From: Cenococcum geophilum 1.58
Taxonomy: Eukaryota > Ascomycota > Dothideomycetes > Gloniales > Gloniaceae
NCBI GenBank assembly: GCA_001692895.1
Contig: KV748177.1
Location: 2,542,001 to 2,606,000 of the forward strand
DNA length: 64,000 bases
Reading direction: 5' to 3'
Of the stretch, positions 24,101 to 36,849 are shown in pieces. The notes beneath the pieces were generated by a model, which saw nothing but the letters and a program-made list of their open reading frames with translations, was not told the origin of the DNA and did no database searches. Made by a program: the position numbers and the translations under genes. The stretch's first letter is position 1; every line of letters starts with the position of its first letter.

Positions 24101-24990
24101 AGATCTAAAAGCTCTTCTAAAATGCTAAATATGCTATTTATAGCTACTAGTACAAATAAAGACTAAAGGCGGGAATGGTCTGTGGAGGGAGGCGTAGGGA
24201 AAACGACAGCGCTAATATAAGTAGGCTCGCCAAACTAAATAGGATTAAATGGCTTTAGAGAGATAGTAGAGAGAGCGAGAGAAATAAAGAGAGAGAGTAA
24301 GAGAGATAGAGAGAGAGTAAGGGAGATAGAGGGAGAGAGTAAGGAAGATAAAGAGAGAGAGTAAGGGAGATAAAGAGAGAGTAGGAGGGAGACGGAGAGA
24401 TAGGCGGATAGAAGGTAGGGGAAGAGGATTTACGTCTGCCTAATTAATAAAGAGGAGCGCTAAACCTAATAAGCGCCTACGTATCCACTTTAGGGTAAGC
24501 CTTAGTCCATCCTAGAGCTCCATATTAGCTCTAGTCTAAAAAAATCACTAATAGCTTCCGCCTTAATACTAGGGTTATTCTTAGTTAGTGGAGTTTATAA
24601 CACTTATATATAGCGTAGGCTATATCTAATATATAAGGGAGATATAAAAGCTTTTTAGTAATATAGAAATATAATACGTTTACTAGGAGCACTTAGCCTA
24701 CGTACGCTAAAAGCTACTGTTTTTTAAGGACCCTTCCCCTACTAGGTTTTACTATTAACTAGGGTTAGTATGCTCTAAGCCTAGTCATTAAAGTATAACA
24801 CTACGCCGCTCTAAACTAATAAAGATAAGGAAGAGAGGATACTAATAACCTTAAGTACGCCTTATTACGGGTCCTTAGATATATCCAGGACGGTTTAACT
24901 AGTCCTATAGCCGTCCTTAAGTTTATTCCTTAGCGCCCCTCTTTTATAGTATACCTTTTCTTTAGCCTTTTAAATATAGCCCGCTTAGTT
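21141..24990. other. RIP-altered region without recognised genes
   Basis: The stretch is TpA-rich with many stops in all frames. The only moderately long open frame is 23,159-23,380 (+), 73 codons, Lys/Arg-rich (FKNRKYKRRRFINSLNRMV), without recognisable family. A purine-rich GA repeat lies at 24,256-24,410. Some of the sequence above 21,140 may be the upstream part of the patatin-like gene. Confidence 0.35.
24256..24410. repeat. GA-rich low-complexity tract
   Basis: A purine run made of irregular units of about 26 bp of the type GAGAGAGAGTAAGGGAGATA. CpA-free purine tracts are poor RIP substrates, which may explain why it remains clean. Confidence 0.8.
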
Positions 24991-24999
24991 CCTTTAGTT

Positions 25000-26120
25000 A
25001 TAGAAGTATTTAGAGTATTGTCTTATAGATCTAACTAACTATTATATTCCCTAAGCAAAGATGTAGAATTAGTATTATATTTTAAGAGATAATAACTTTC
25101 TAACTTCTATAAAAGTCCGGAACCCTTTAGAAACTATAGTTCTAATTACCGCGAAACCTTAAAATCTAAATTAGGGGGTAACTTATTAACAACTAAGCAG
25201 AGCCTTTTAAAGTAAGTTAGTATCTATATATTATAGACATTCTTAGTAAACTTATACACCGTCTATTTTTCTTTTCCATTTAATTCCGTAAAGTTAAACG
25301 TGTAGATTAGGTGGCGGTAGAAGGTAGTCTTAGGCCTATTAATTATAGGGTAGTAGCCGTATATTTTTACAGTCTAGTAATTATATAAGATTAAGAAGGC
25401 AAAATTTTCTTAGTAAAGCTCTTTTTCGCGCTCTATAAGTTAGAAGAGCTTAACAATACCTCTTACTATAAGAGTTATGCTATAGGCATTTTGCTAGTCC
25501 GTAATATTAAGTGCCGCGGCGCTATACTTAACTTCGCACATTAAAAACAGGAAGTACTAGTAGTATATAGCTATAAAGAAGAAGTTATCCATAAGCTCGC
25601 TAATAAAGGGCTGAAGCTTACTAAGCTGATTATCTATAAACGCTTTTTGCCTAAATCCTATAGTATAATTAGGCTGCGGGCGAGTCTAAGTAATAGGGAT
25701 TAAATTATTCCAGCCTTTATTAACGCTTTTAACTAAGCACTAAAGAGAGGTGGCGCTATATATAGCAAAGGTTTCTATAAAAGGAACAACTAATTAAGTA
25801 ATATCTTAGATAACTCTAGCCTCGTTCCTATTTCGCATTTTCCAATAAGCTAATTTAAAGAGATTATTACGAAATAATATATCCTAAGGAACCGCTTGCT
25901 CTTTCTTAAATAATTTTTAGCAAAATGCCTTACTTAAATCTATAATACCTAGGTCGGATTTATCTATATAGCTCCCTTTAGTCACAAGTAGAGTTTTATA
26001 ACGCGCGTCTTAGTAAGGGGCGCTTTTAACTTCCCTAGGCTTTTAATTACTAGGTATAGTAGAGCTAGGTATAATAAAGCTAGCTTCTAATTATTTCTAG
26101 CAAAGGGAAGATAATAATAA
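25000..26120 (-). pseudogene. DUF7924-like fungal protein relic, C-terminal part
   Basis: On the minus strand the frame downstream of the gypsy insertion reads PREVKSAPYQDARYKTLL (stops read as Gln), PQDILFRNNLFKL, RNEARVIQDITQL, then YYQYFLFLMCEVKYSAAALN, VRGIVKLFQLIEREKELYQE, VKIYGYYPII, KTTFYRHLIYTFNFTEL and YKFTKNVYN. This pattern (FLxCEVK...AALxxADxQNAxSM...VxIYGHYPxI...FYRHPI...FTKNVYD) is the one I know from fungal DUF7924-type proteins, which resemble PD-(D/E)xK nuclease folds. The function is unknown. The N-terminal part is at 33,037-33,420 across the insertion, and removing the element and one AATAA keeps the frame. Confidence 0.65.
26116..26120. repeat. Target-site duplication AATAA, left copy
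   Basis: Identical five bases follow the 3' LTR at 33,037-33,041. They define the insertion point of the gypsy element inside the DUF7924-like relic. Confidence 0.88.
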
Positions 26121-26307
26121 TATTACGGCACTGACCTGACGCATACTGTTTCATACTATCTCGTACTATTCCCTACTGTTAGCTGGCCCACTACTAGCGA
26201 CTTGGCGGCCGGCCCTACTATTTATATACAATACCCCCTTTCTACCTTCTTCCCCTCTTTATACCACAACGTAGTTATTTAGTCTACTTTATTGCAGCAC
26301 TGTAACA
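26121..26307 (+). repeat. Gypsy 5' LTR (187 bp)
   Basis: Begins TATTACGGCACTG, the RIP-altered form of TGTCACGGCACTG seen in the 3' copy, and ends GCAGCACTGTAACA. It contains short TACTGTTTC-like subrepeats near its start and a TATTTATATACAATA box. Confidence 0.92.
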
Positions 26308-26472
26308 GTTTGTGGTATCTTTAATTTGCGCCCTATCGCGATCACTAATTCCCCGTACCCTAGCTAATTAACCTTCGCCCTAAAGCAATTGCGACCTATA
26401 CGCGCCTCTGCTAAAACTAATACGTCCCTAGCACAGTCCTAGAATAATCCTTAGTTTTTACCCAGTGCCTAG

Positions 26473-27780
26473 ATGGGCGACACTAATAACGCCGAAATGG
26501 CCGAAACCTAGAACCCCCGCGACGTTTTTGTAGACCTATTTACAGAAATATACCCTAATATCGTGTAGATAATCCGCCGCTCCCTACTATACCCTAAGAC
26601 TTTTAAGCCTAGCAAAGCTTACCTTACCCTTGTTAACTATACTAATGAGTTCCTTAATAATATTAAAGTAGGACTATAGTGTATGTATAATATAAATACC
26701 ACTAATAAAAAAGCTAACGAAAACCTTAGTGCCCTTATCGCTTCCTAGATAGGAACTATTAACTTCTAAGCAAAGACTATTACTATTCTAAAACAATTAA
26801 CCCCTATAATAACGGTAGTAACCTAGTAAAAAAAATAGAGATCTAAAGACCCGCCAATATTTAGCGGAAAAGGCACTCCGCTAGAATAATAAGCTAATTT
26901 TAAGACCTAGCATATTAAGATTAAGGGAGTCTTCGACTGGGACTGGGACTACTTTAATATAGTTTAGTCCCAGATCCTTTACATCTTAAATATACTAAAG
27001 GACAAGGCCTATAAGTTTATTAAGTAGGGCCTAGAGCTTATATATAAGAACCTAAACAATATATCTGCGTGGAAATGGCCTACTAAGGAAGATATGCTTA
27101 AAGACCTTACTGCCTACTATAAGGTCCTTAATATAACCTAGGTCGCAAAGAATAAGCTTAACCATTTCCCCTAAGGCGAGCGTAATTACTAGTTTTAGAA
27201 GGGAGAGCTTAATGAGCTAATGGTCCGCGCTAAGAAGACAGACAAATAAAAGGTGGACCTACTTTAAAAGTTTATTTCTCTAAAGATGGAAGAGCTAGTA
27301 CTTAGACTGGCCTATAAAATTAATAATAGCGACTATATAGGTTGGAGCAAGCAGATAGATATATTTGCTAAGAACCTTATAAACTATGTACACTAAGCCA
27401 ACCTTAAGAAGAACGCTAACCACCGCCTACCTGTCTAAGCCCCTGCCCCTATATTAACCCTAACCCTAGCAGTAACTGGAGAACCTATAGACCTTAATGG
27501 AATCTTAGATACGAAGCGTAAGCGCTATATTAATAATAGACTGTGCCTTGCCTGTGGCCTGCCCAGCTACTAAAAGGATGCCTATAACCCTACTAAGATA
27601 GTAAACCTAGTCCTAATGCTACCCTGTTAAACGATGTAAATAAATAACCGCGGACGCGGCAATTGTAGAGTCTATTATAGACGCGGCAACCGCGAAGCCT
27701 ATTATAGCCGCGGCGGACGACCCCCCCCCCTTTAACCCTACGGCTTAGTTACTCTAAACTATGCCCTATATAGGAGCCTA
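26473..27780 (+). pseudogene. Gypsy gag relic
   Basis: The frame opens at ATG 26,473 (MGDTNNAEMAE) and runs to about 27,780 with stops at Gln codons. Recognisable parts are the capsid-like DWDWDYFNIVQSQILYILN region with LNHFPQGERN and a C-terminal zinc knuckle CLACGLPSYQKDAYNP near 27,545, in which the His/Cys ligands have decayed. An RGRGN-type basic segment follows. The product would be the structural capsid/nucleocapsid protein. Confidence 0.82.
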
Positions 27781-28149
27781 ACCCATTAACAACGCCTAGT
27801 ATTAGTGACTTCGCGCTAGTAAATATAAACACGGCCATGTTATCGGCGAGGTATTATCTTTTTATACCCCGACCGAAATAGAGATAAACACCGCCAGCTA
27901 GACGGACACTGGACCACCCCGCTAAGACAGCCCCGTACCCCAGTCGTTAAAAGGTAGACCCTTAAACTAAGTCGCGCCTAAGGGTCTAAACTATATAAGG
28001 AGGAAGACGAGAAGATTAGGTCCCTGTTACTAGATTAATTAGTCCTTTCTATTAGTAAACTGCTACTTAATCTTAGATTAGTAAATAGTAATAAGAAATT
28101 AATCCTTATTTAAACCTAACTCTCCTTATTACGTAACCTATACCCCTAA

Positions 28150-31100
28150 GTTTATATTAATATAGTAAGCCTAGTAGACTCTGGTAGTACTATAATGGCA
28201 TTTACCGACGCAGAGTCTATTATAAGAAAGTATAACGTTATAACTAAGAAGCTGCTAGCACTTAGGCCATTGCGCCTTGCAGATAGTATCCTAACTTCGC
28301 TTGTTATAGACTACTTTACCACCTAAATATTAATCGGCCTCTATACTAAAGCTATACTCTTTTTTATTACTAAACTCTTACCCACTACCCTAATTATTCT
28401 AGGTATGCCCTGGCTTTAGAAGCATAAGCCCCGTTCTAGCTTTAGGAAACTTAAGATCTACTTTAACTTAGACTACTGCTTTAGGCACTACCTCCTATAG
28501 GGGATAGCCGACGTTAGTAGGGATGCCCTATATGGATACTTAGCACTACTAAGCCTAGTGCCTAGGACTATATATAAAGCCCTAATAGTAGAAGACGTTC
28601 CTAATAAAGGGGAGCCTGTATAGCTGTAAAGAAACGAGATAGTAGAAGACTAGACTAACCTAGTACTTAAGACTAAAATAATAGGCTAGCCAGCCCTGCC
28701 GAGACCAAGGAAGAAGGTCCGCTTTGCGCCGCCACTACTAAGAAACTAACCCTAACCTAGGCACTATTTAAACCCTAGCCGCCTAGCCCAATACCTAAAA
28801 CTAAGCTATATGCCATATGCGTATACTACAGCTCGCGTTATAGTAAGGACTGGCTATAGAACTATTAAGACCCGGATAATAGAAACCGCGCCACCGTAAC
28901 GCCTAACCTTATACCCGTCTTCCACGCGTACCATATAGGGCCGCCGCCTTATTTCCGCCCCCCTAGGCTAACTAAGCTATACTAGCCTAGCCGTAGCACC
29001 GGAGAGCTAGATACGCCCCAACCTGGACGATATTAAATGCACCTATACTATTAATTTTACCTAGTTCTATAAATAAAAAGACGTAAAGGTAATAAGGATC
29101 TATATAGCGGAGTTAGTAGAACTAGTTAAACAAGATAAGCACTAACAGCTGCTTAAAGAGCTGCCTATAGGCCTAATAGAAGTACTAAACCTATTAGAAA
29201 GGTCTTTCCGCTAGCTAGTGGAAGGCGACTATATAATAAAGGAAGCCTATAAAGCGCTCCCCCCCTATTTCTATAACTTTCTTAAGACAAATCTAAAAAC
29301 TAAACCCAAGCTTTTACGTCGGAAGATAGTTGACACTGATATTAAAAAATTCCTAAAAGGCAAACCAGGATTAACCCGCGAAGACATTCTATAACGCTTA
29401 CTAAAGGAGTTTAGTAAATATATTAAGCACTTCCTCCCTAAGAACGTAGATAAGCTGCCCCCTTACCGACTATAGAACTATAAAATTAAGATTACCCCCA
29501 GAAACTAGGCCCCATACTATAAAAATAGACCACTCTTACCTACTAAACTTAGGTATGTAAAGAAGTAGATTAATAAGATACTAGATAAGGGTTTTATCCG
29601 CAAATTAACCTTACTAGCTACTATACTACTCCTCCTCACTGCTAAGCCTGGCGGCGGTATATAAATTTACTATAACTACCGAGGCCTAAATATAGTCACT
29701 ATTAAGAATCGATACCTACTGCCACTAATCCGCGAGATACTTAACGCACTTTATGGCGCTAAGTACTTTACTAAACTTAATATAATTACTGTGTTTAACC
29801 GGATCTGGATTATAAAGGGCTATAAGTAGCTTATAGCATTTATTACCCAGTTCGGACTCTATAAAATACTAATTATACTATTTAGCCTTTATAACGCACC
29901 CGCTATATTTTAAAACTATATTAACCATATTCTATATAACGCCCTTAACGACTACTATACTACCTACCTTAATAACGTCCTTATCTTTTCTAAAACACGC
30001 GCCGAGCACACTAAGTATGTAAATGAAGTTATTTAAAAACTCGGCAATGCTAGACTTTAGATTAATATTAATAAGTCTGAGTTCTACTCTACTAAAACAA
30101 AATATCTTAGCTTAATTATCTCGACTAATGGTATAACTATAGACCCTAAGAAGATACAGGCCTTACAGGAATAGAAGGACCCGATATTAATTAAAGAACT
30201 ACAATAATTTCTCGGCTTCGCAAACTTCTACTAACGATTTATCTAAGGCTACTCTACTATCGCTATACCTATAATAAAACTTCTAAAGAAGGATATTGGA
30301 TGGCTATAGGGACTAGAACAAGCCAAATCGTTTAAGGCCCTTAAGGGAGCCTTTACTTCAGCACTAGTACTAGCATACTATAACTACATGAAGAAAACAG
30401 TGGTAGAGATAGACGCATTAAATTGGGCTTCTAGCGGAGTCCTTTCCCAATATAATAACGACAGAAAATTAAGACTGGTCGCATTCTTCTCTGTAAAGCA
30501 CTCTACGCCGGAATATAACTATAAGATCTATAATAAAGAACTCCTAGCTATTATTAAGGCTTTAGAGGAATAGCGTCCTAAGCTATAAGGGACTAAGGAG
30601 CCGTTTAAAATTATCACCAACTATAAGAACCTATAGACGTTTATAACTACTAAGCAGCTAAACTAGTGCTAAGTCTAGTAGGCAGAGTTTCTTTTATAGT
30701 TTAACTTTGTAATTATATATAGACCTAGTAGTAAAGCCACGCTCCCTAATACCCTAAGCCAGCTACTAGGAATAAGGCTTAAGGACGCTAATAATAAACG
30801 CCTCCGCCACTAAGCCTAAGTCGTTATACCGCCCTAGAAAGTTAACCCTATAATTTTAAAAGAATTACTACACAAGTCCTGTAACTCTAACAACGCGGAG
30901 TTTATAGCCGCTTTAGACCCTAAAATAGCCGAAAAGTTACTAAATAAGTTAATTTAGCTAGGATACCAGGAGAACGAACTCGTAAGAGATATAGTGGCAG
31001 CCCTGTGTAATTGGAAAGCTCGCCATTAGCCAAAGAAAATTAGGAAATTACTCTGTTACGATAAGTTAGAATATAGTATCGTTAACGGATAGATCTACTT

Positions 31101-32500
31101 CCGCTAACATTTCTTTATCCCTAACGCCCTAGACCTCCGCCTAGAAGTTACCTATCGCTCTTATAGTAGCGGCCCCGCTAATTACCCTAGCCAGGTTAAG
31201 ACTCTTAACCTCTTAAACTAAATATACTGGTAGCTAGGAATCTCCTAGTTCACGGCTACCTTTGTTAAAGACTGTGCCCTATACTTTTGTACTAAGACCC
31301 CCCGTTCTACCCTACCCGGTTTCCTAAAGCTACTAGAATTACCCGCCCGCCTGTAGACCGATATCTTAATCGACTATATTATAACGCTACCAGTATGCTA
31401 ACGCTACGGTAAGGCATATAAATATATCCTTGTTATTATAGACCGCCTAACTAAAATATAATACCTTGTTCTAGTAACAGGACTCTTAATAGAGGAGTTA
31501 GTTAATGGCTTTATTAATAACGTATATAAGCTCCACGGTGCACTAAGCACGATTATCTCCAATCGCGGCATATAATTTGTTAGCAACTTCTAGCAACGAC
31601 TAAGTAAACGCCTTAAGATAACCTTGCGACTAAGCTTAGCCTAGTACCTAGAAACGGACGGCCAAACTAAAATTATTAACGCCGCCATAAATAAATACCT
31701 TTGTGCTTTTGTTAGCTTTATATAGGACAACTAAGTTAACTACCTACCGCTTACTAAGTTTGCTATAAATAACCAAGTTAATAAGAGCATAGGCATCTCC
31801 CCGTTTTTTGTAAACTATGGCTTTAACCCTTACCTCGGAATTGAGCCTGCTAGTCCCCGCCTACTAATACTATTAGCACAAGCAAAGAAGGAGTTCTTCT
31901 ACGTAGACTCTATGGCTAACCGCTTTAAGCGGATATTAATATAGCTTAAGGCCCTAGCCCGGATTTTATAGTAACGCTATAAAGATAATGCTAATACCCG
32001 TAGGGATAAGAGCGCGTTATTCTACGAAGGTAATATAGTTATAGTTAGCTTAGAAAATATAAAGATAAATAGACTTAAGAAGAAATGGGACGATAAATGG
32101 GACGGCCTGTACCCCGTACTCGCAGTATACTAAGGGGCAGTTATAGTAGACCTCCTAGACTATATCTGAGTAAATAAATCCTTTTATACATCTAAGGTCC
32201 GCCTTTAGGCTGCTAAAGAGATCCCTAGCTAAGTAAATATTAATATTATAGAGCGCCGTAATGTACAAGGACGAGTAGCAGAGAGAGATAATAACGGCAA
32301 TATAGAAGATAAATGGGAGTTTAAGAAAATCCTTAATATATACAACGAAGACCCCTAGGGCCTAACTTATAAGATTAAATGGAAATATTATAAGGATACA
32401 ACCTAGCAGCTAGAGGAAGACCTAAAGGGTTATAAATAAGCTGTATAGCGCTTCTATAAGCAACACCTTAAGAAGCCAAGACCCCCAGACTGGGCATAAG
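28150..32500 (+). pseudogene. Gypsy pol relic with C-terminal chromodomain
   Basis: The protease has VNLVDSGSTIMAF (about 28,165) and LGMPWLQKHKP. RT lies at about 29,520-30,240 with the catalytic YLDDV changed to YLNNV (29,965-29,979). RNase H contains the open piece 30,388-30,573. The integrase at about 31,150-31,900 has CALYFC, TDILIDYI, ISNRGIQFVSNF and TDGQTKIINAAI, where Asp/Glu are replaced by Asn/Lys. The chromodomain is at about 32,310-32,450, with WEFKKILNIYNEDP, YKIKWKYY and EEDLKGYKQAV, and the end KKPRPPDWA is at 32,500. Chromodomains direct integration to methylated-histone chromatin, which suits this heterochromatin-like setting. Multiple stops make it inactive. Confidence 0.92.
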
Positions 32501-32554
32501 ATAAGGAAAAGTCATGCTAAGGTCGCGGCCAACCACCGCATTAAAATTTATAGT

Positions 32555-32770
32555 GGTTGAGATGTTATAGAACTTCGACCGGCGGTTAAAGTTATCTAAT
32601 TGGCCAAATTCTCGCCAAGAAACGCTATACGGACTGATTTAGGTGGCGGTGTAGAGTTCTGCCGACCTTACTTACTAAACTAACTAATTAGGATTTTCCA
32701 TACCCGGTATAGAAAATTGCTATTAGTTTAGTTAAGGGCGGTAAGCGGAACTAATATCTTTGCGGTAGAA
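32555..32770 (+). repeat. Hairpin module, copy B (gypsy 3' region)
   Basis: Lies between the end of pol and the polypurine tract. The core at 32,691-32,719 is GGATTTTCCATACCCGGTAT then AGAAAATTGC, preceded by CTAACTAATTA and followed by TATTAGTTTAG. Upstream, GTTAAAGTTATCTAATTGGC resembles GTTAAAGTTGTCTAATTGGT of the copia copy at about 14,685. The match to copy A covers only part of its length. Confidence 0.7.
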
Positions 32771-32849
32771 AATAGGCAACCCTATATACTGCCTATTTTT
32801 AAGTTATCTATTTAGTTTAGGGACTAAACCGTTTAGGGGAGAGGAGTAC

Positions 32850-33036
32850 TGTCACGGCACTGACCTGACGTATACTGTTTTATACTGTCTCGTACTGTTC
32901 CCTACTATTGGCTAGCCCACCACTAGCGACTTAGCGGCCGGCCCTACTATTTATATACAATACCCCCTTTCTACCTTCTTCCCCTCTTTATACCACAACG
33001 TAGTTATTTAGTCTACTTTATTGCAGCACTGTGACA
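32850..33036 (+). repeat. Gypsy 3' LTR (187 bp)
   Basis: Begins TGTCACGGCACTG and ends GCACTGTGACA, with a perfect TGTCAC/GTGACA terminal inverted repeat. Less RIP-altered at its ends than the 5' copy. AATAA follows. Confidence 0.93.
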
Positions 33037-33420
33037 AATAATTTCTTCCTCGCAAGTAGATGTTCTATATTATTATACTTTTTAAAGTATTCTTTAGGCC
33101 AAGTTCCTTCCTTCCTCTAATAATTAATTAGATTAATCTGCGTGTTACTAATAATACTTACTACTTCTTAGCTAATTATACCCTTAACAGTAGCATCTAC
33201 AAGAGACGTTTGCGGTTACTTTATAAAGGGTTTAGCCAGAATATAATTAACTAGGTCTTTAACTTCTCGCCGCCGCTTTCGGTTTTTTAATTATAGAGGT
33301 ATCTGCCTATCCTTAGATAGGCTCCTTTTTTAAAGTTATAGTATCTTTTAGATACGTGCGCTTTAATAGAAAGGCTATTATACTCCTTCTTTCCTAATAC
33401 CTTAAGGCTGCTTTCCTATT
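33037..33420 (-). pseudogene. DUF7924-like relic, N-terminal part
   Basis: The minus-strand frame reads REVKDLVNYILAKPFIK, TSLVDATVKGII and GTWPKEYFKKYNNIEHLLAR, then KK, and meets the gypsy insertion. Joining to 26,115 with a single AATAA continues the same frame into SSLC and the C-terminal part. The true start lies further up (about 33,420 or beyond) and is not visible. Confidence 0.55.
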
Positions 33421-36400
33421 AATGGTTAGCAAGATATAACTAAATGTAAAGAATATATACCTTAGTCTTTTAGCACTAAGACCTTCTACTTATACCTCTA
33501 AGCTAGTAGCTATACTTAACCGCAGGCCATACTAATTAGAAGGAGGGGGTAAGATGTATATTTATATTGTTATTGCACTTAAAGTAAGTACAATATTAAT
33601 AAGGAAGGATGCGACCGAAGCTCTAAACGCTTAGGCACGTATATTATATAACTCTATCTATACGGGCTAAGCTAGTTAGCAAGATCTCTAAGTTATAGCC
33701 AAGAGGATATTAGTAAAGTTTATACGTCTACTAATTTTAAAATCCTAGTTAAAGCATAGATAGTACGCACCGGTATTACTATAGGGATATTTCCAGGTAA
33801 TAGGAAAATTACTTTAGTTTTTATAGCTTGGTTTATACATATATAAGCTTTCTTAGTAATTCCTTACTACTTAGCTTCCTATAAAGTGCTTAGCCACCTA
33901 ACTAGTAAAGGCGGTAGGATCTTAACCGTTATCCTAGATATGCTAACTACTAACCGCTATAGACTAAATAAGTTAATAATAGTACAATGCCTATGGGAAT
34001 CTAAAGTGACCTAGCTCCTAGTTTCCCAAATTCTTCTATATAAACTTATACCCCTTAATAAGCCTATAGAGAGAGTACTATCTAACTATCTAATCTACTC
34101 CTAAGTCTATTTAAACTAAGAAGTCTAGAAATAGTTCCCTTAAAGGACGCCTACCGTCCGGTATATAAAGGCAATACTTTTATAACTAATAACGGTACGG
34201 CGTAGGTTAAGTTTAAGACTGTTAAGTAGACCCTCTAGAATTCGGCATTATTATATAGGACACGGTTTTTACAAAGGTAAACCAATCCAGCATAAAGCTG
34301 GCGTAGTAGCCCCATTTGCTTACTAGCTAATTAGAAATTTATTTAGATACAGTTTAAAGCTTTAGGCTGAGAATTAATATAAAAAATCCTGGTAAAAAGA
34401 ACGCCTATAATACTATAGATAATTTAGTAGAGTCGTAACCTATTATATAAAGTTATTTTTCTATACTAACTCCTCTATAGAATTCTTTATAAATGCTAAT
34501 AGGAATGGCTATATATATATATTAATTCTCTCTAATAGTCTAGTGCCTGCGGAATTATATTACTTATATTAAAACTAGTAAGCTTTCTTATCCTATAGAT
34601 TCCTAATCCTTCCGTATAAAATTATAACTCTCTTTTAGTATATAGAGATCAGCACTATCCAATCTAGTCCCTATATTCTCTACCTAATAGTACTTATATA
34701 ATTCTACACCACTCGCTTAACTTAGAGGAGGGCCTATCACTGTCTAATCTAACCTCTTTATCCTCTATTAACCGTGTTTATATTAATCTACTTACTTAAT
34801 CTAACTTTTAGAAACTAGAACTGTCCAATCTGGCCCTTATATTAAAGCTCCTATATATTCTAGGGCACCCTTAGTCTAGTATATCTTAATTATAGAACCT
34901 AGCTAGATATTCTACATACTAAAGAGGCCCTCCGCTACCAGGCGGCCAGTCTTTAAAGAGATTAATTTTATATAGCTGTCTAGTTACAACCTTATATATT
35001 ACAGCGCCAAAGTATATAGATTAAGTAGCCGGCGTTATTAGCGCTAGATACACTTTTTATAAGTCCTATAGCAGCTATCTAGCTAGCCGGATTGCTAAAG
35101 GTTAGGCAGCATACTCTTACTATAGGAGTTTTTAATCTTTAAGCCCAAAACCTGCCCTTATAGTATTAGATAAATCTATACTTTTATATAAGGGCGATAT
35201 AGAACAGCCAGTATTATCCAATCTAAGCCTTTACTCCTTTTTTGAGTCTATTTCCGCATTAATCTTTTAAAAATATATAAGTTAGTAAAAGCTTACGCGA
35301 CCCAATTTAAGCCCCTTTATCCGCCGTACTGTTTCCGTATAACTTTGGTCTTTTTAGTTAATCCGTAAATTCTACCTAATCTAGGCCCCTTGTGCTCTAC
35401 CAAACCATAGATTAGCTTAATCCTCTTAACTTTATAAAGGCTAGCACCATCCAATAACACCTAGATGCTCTCCGCTTTATAGGATCTTACCCTACTTGCT
35501 TAGGTTAAAAAGTACCGCCACTATATAATCCAGTCAGATTCCCGTAGTTTTATCCAGTATGCTTATATAAAGTTACCTAAGTGGATAAACTTCCGGAGAC
35601 CAGAGCTGTCTAATCCTACCTTAACATTTATAATTAAAGCCACGTCTATATAAGCCGGCTCCGCTTAGTTAGACCTATATAAGGACATTACTAAGCCATT
35701 CCCCTTGGCTTTGCGCGGGTAGTTCAGCCTAAAAGAGCCATAATTCGTTAAATCCGACCCCAGCGTCGTCCGCCATTAGTGCTTACATAAATTTACCCCA
35801 CTTAATTAACTTTTAAATACCAAACTTGTCCAATCCGGGCGCCGTTAGTACCCCCTTATTCTACATTAAGCCGTCTCTATATAATACTGTTCCCCTTACT
35901 ACAGCTCCCTTACGCTCTTTAGAGCTATACCCACCTTAGATCTACACCGCTCTACCAACTAGTTAAGGTTAGTACTATCTTATCTATATTAGCCATACCC
36001 GCCCCACTTGCCTAGATAGTAGGGATCCACTAATATAACCCCTCTGCTCTAGATTAGGCCGTATCCGCATAATAATCTGCGCAACTTAGGCCAAACCTAG
36101 CTAACACTATCCAATCTGGTTTACTCTTCGCTAAGCTATGCCTCTATAAGCCCACACCGCACAGTTTAACTAAGGAGCATTTAAGTTCATACTAGGTGAA
36201 GCGGGTCCATTAGATCTCCTCTCTAACCTATACCCCGGTCCACTACTAAAGCATTTAAAGGCCCTACCTAAACTAATTATTCTAGCCATTTATATTATAG
36301 GTTTATTTAAGAATATGTGCAAATCCTTTAGCTAATTGCCTTATGGTTTTGCGGTTGTGAGCGGTATATATAAAGGGGGAAACTATATAGTTATTAGCCA

Positions 36401-36840
36401 GAAGTTAACACGGAAATGCTACTTAAAACACTTAAAAGAATAAAACAATATTTAATAAGGAACATTTTATACAATATAGCTATTTCAATTAATCTTAATA
36501 ATAATAATTGCGGCATAATAACCTAAGATCTAAAGCTAAACATAAGTTAAGCTGAAGTCGTTAGTTATTAGGATAAGGGGTAAGCATAAATACGTTAGCA
36601 ACGGGTTTTAAGGGGTAGCTAAGTCCGCAGCAGTCTTAGCCGAAATTTTAGTTTGAGGCAATATTAGGCATCTTTAGCCAATTCCCAAATTTAGGCCCCA
36701 AGGGCCCAGAACCAGGCACCCCTTACGTGCTCAGGGCGTGCTTAGGGCTACTCACCCTCGGCTTAGGTTAAAGCGGCGGCTGCTTAGGTCTAAAGACGGA
36801 AATGGACCTTAGTGAGGGGAGTTTTCGTTAAAGACTATAG
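33421..36840. other. RIP-altered region with degenerate repeats, no recognised gene
   Basis: Stops occur in all frames. A degenerate repeat field occupies about 34,640-36,130. The end of the stretch (36,600-36,800) is richer in GC and less altered (AGGCCCCAAGGGCCC near 36,690) and holds no recognisable frame. Copia coding sequence begins at about 36,850. Confidence 0.35.
34640..36130 (-). repeat. Degenerate repeats with core CTGTCCAATCTGGCC
   Basis: Variants of the core occur near 34,650, 34,738, 34,822, 35,213, 35,447, 35,605, 35,827, 35,970 and 36,108. On the minus strand several translate to the same peptide: GPDWTVLVSKS, GLDWIVLISIY, RPDWTSLVFKS, KPDWIVLARFG. Spacings are irregular, mostly loose multiples of 70-80 bp. 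This may be a decayed repeat-protein gene, but the family is unknown. Confidence 0.5.
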
Positions 36841-36849
36841 AGGTAATTA

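Larger units (their letters stand above)
26121..33036 (+). mobile_element. Complete Ty3/gypsy chromovirus, RIP-inactivated
   Basis: A 6,916-bp element with 187-bp LTRs at 26,121-26,307 and 32,850-33,036 and a perfect target duplication AATAA. Gag, protease, RT, RNase H, integrase and a terminal chromodomain follow in that order on the plus strand, the gypsy order. A purine tract AGGGGAGAGGAG (about 32,835-32,846) directly precedes the 3' LTR and fits a polypurine tract. The LTRs differ by transitions only where compared. It inserted into a DUF7924-like gene copy that is itself RIP-altered. Confidence 0.94.

Noticed and set aside
31404-31586. 60-codon minus-strand ORF
   Set aside because: It is the shadow of the gypsy integrase core.
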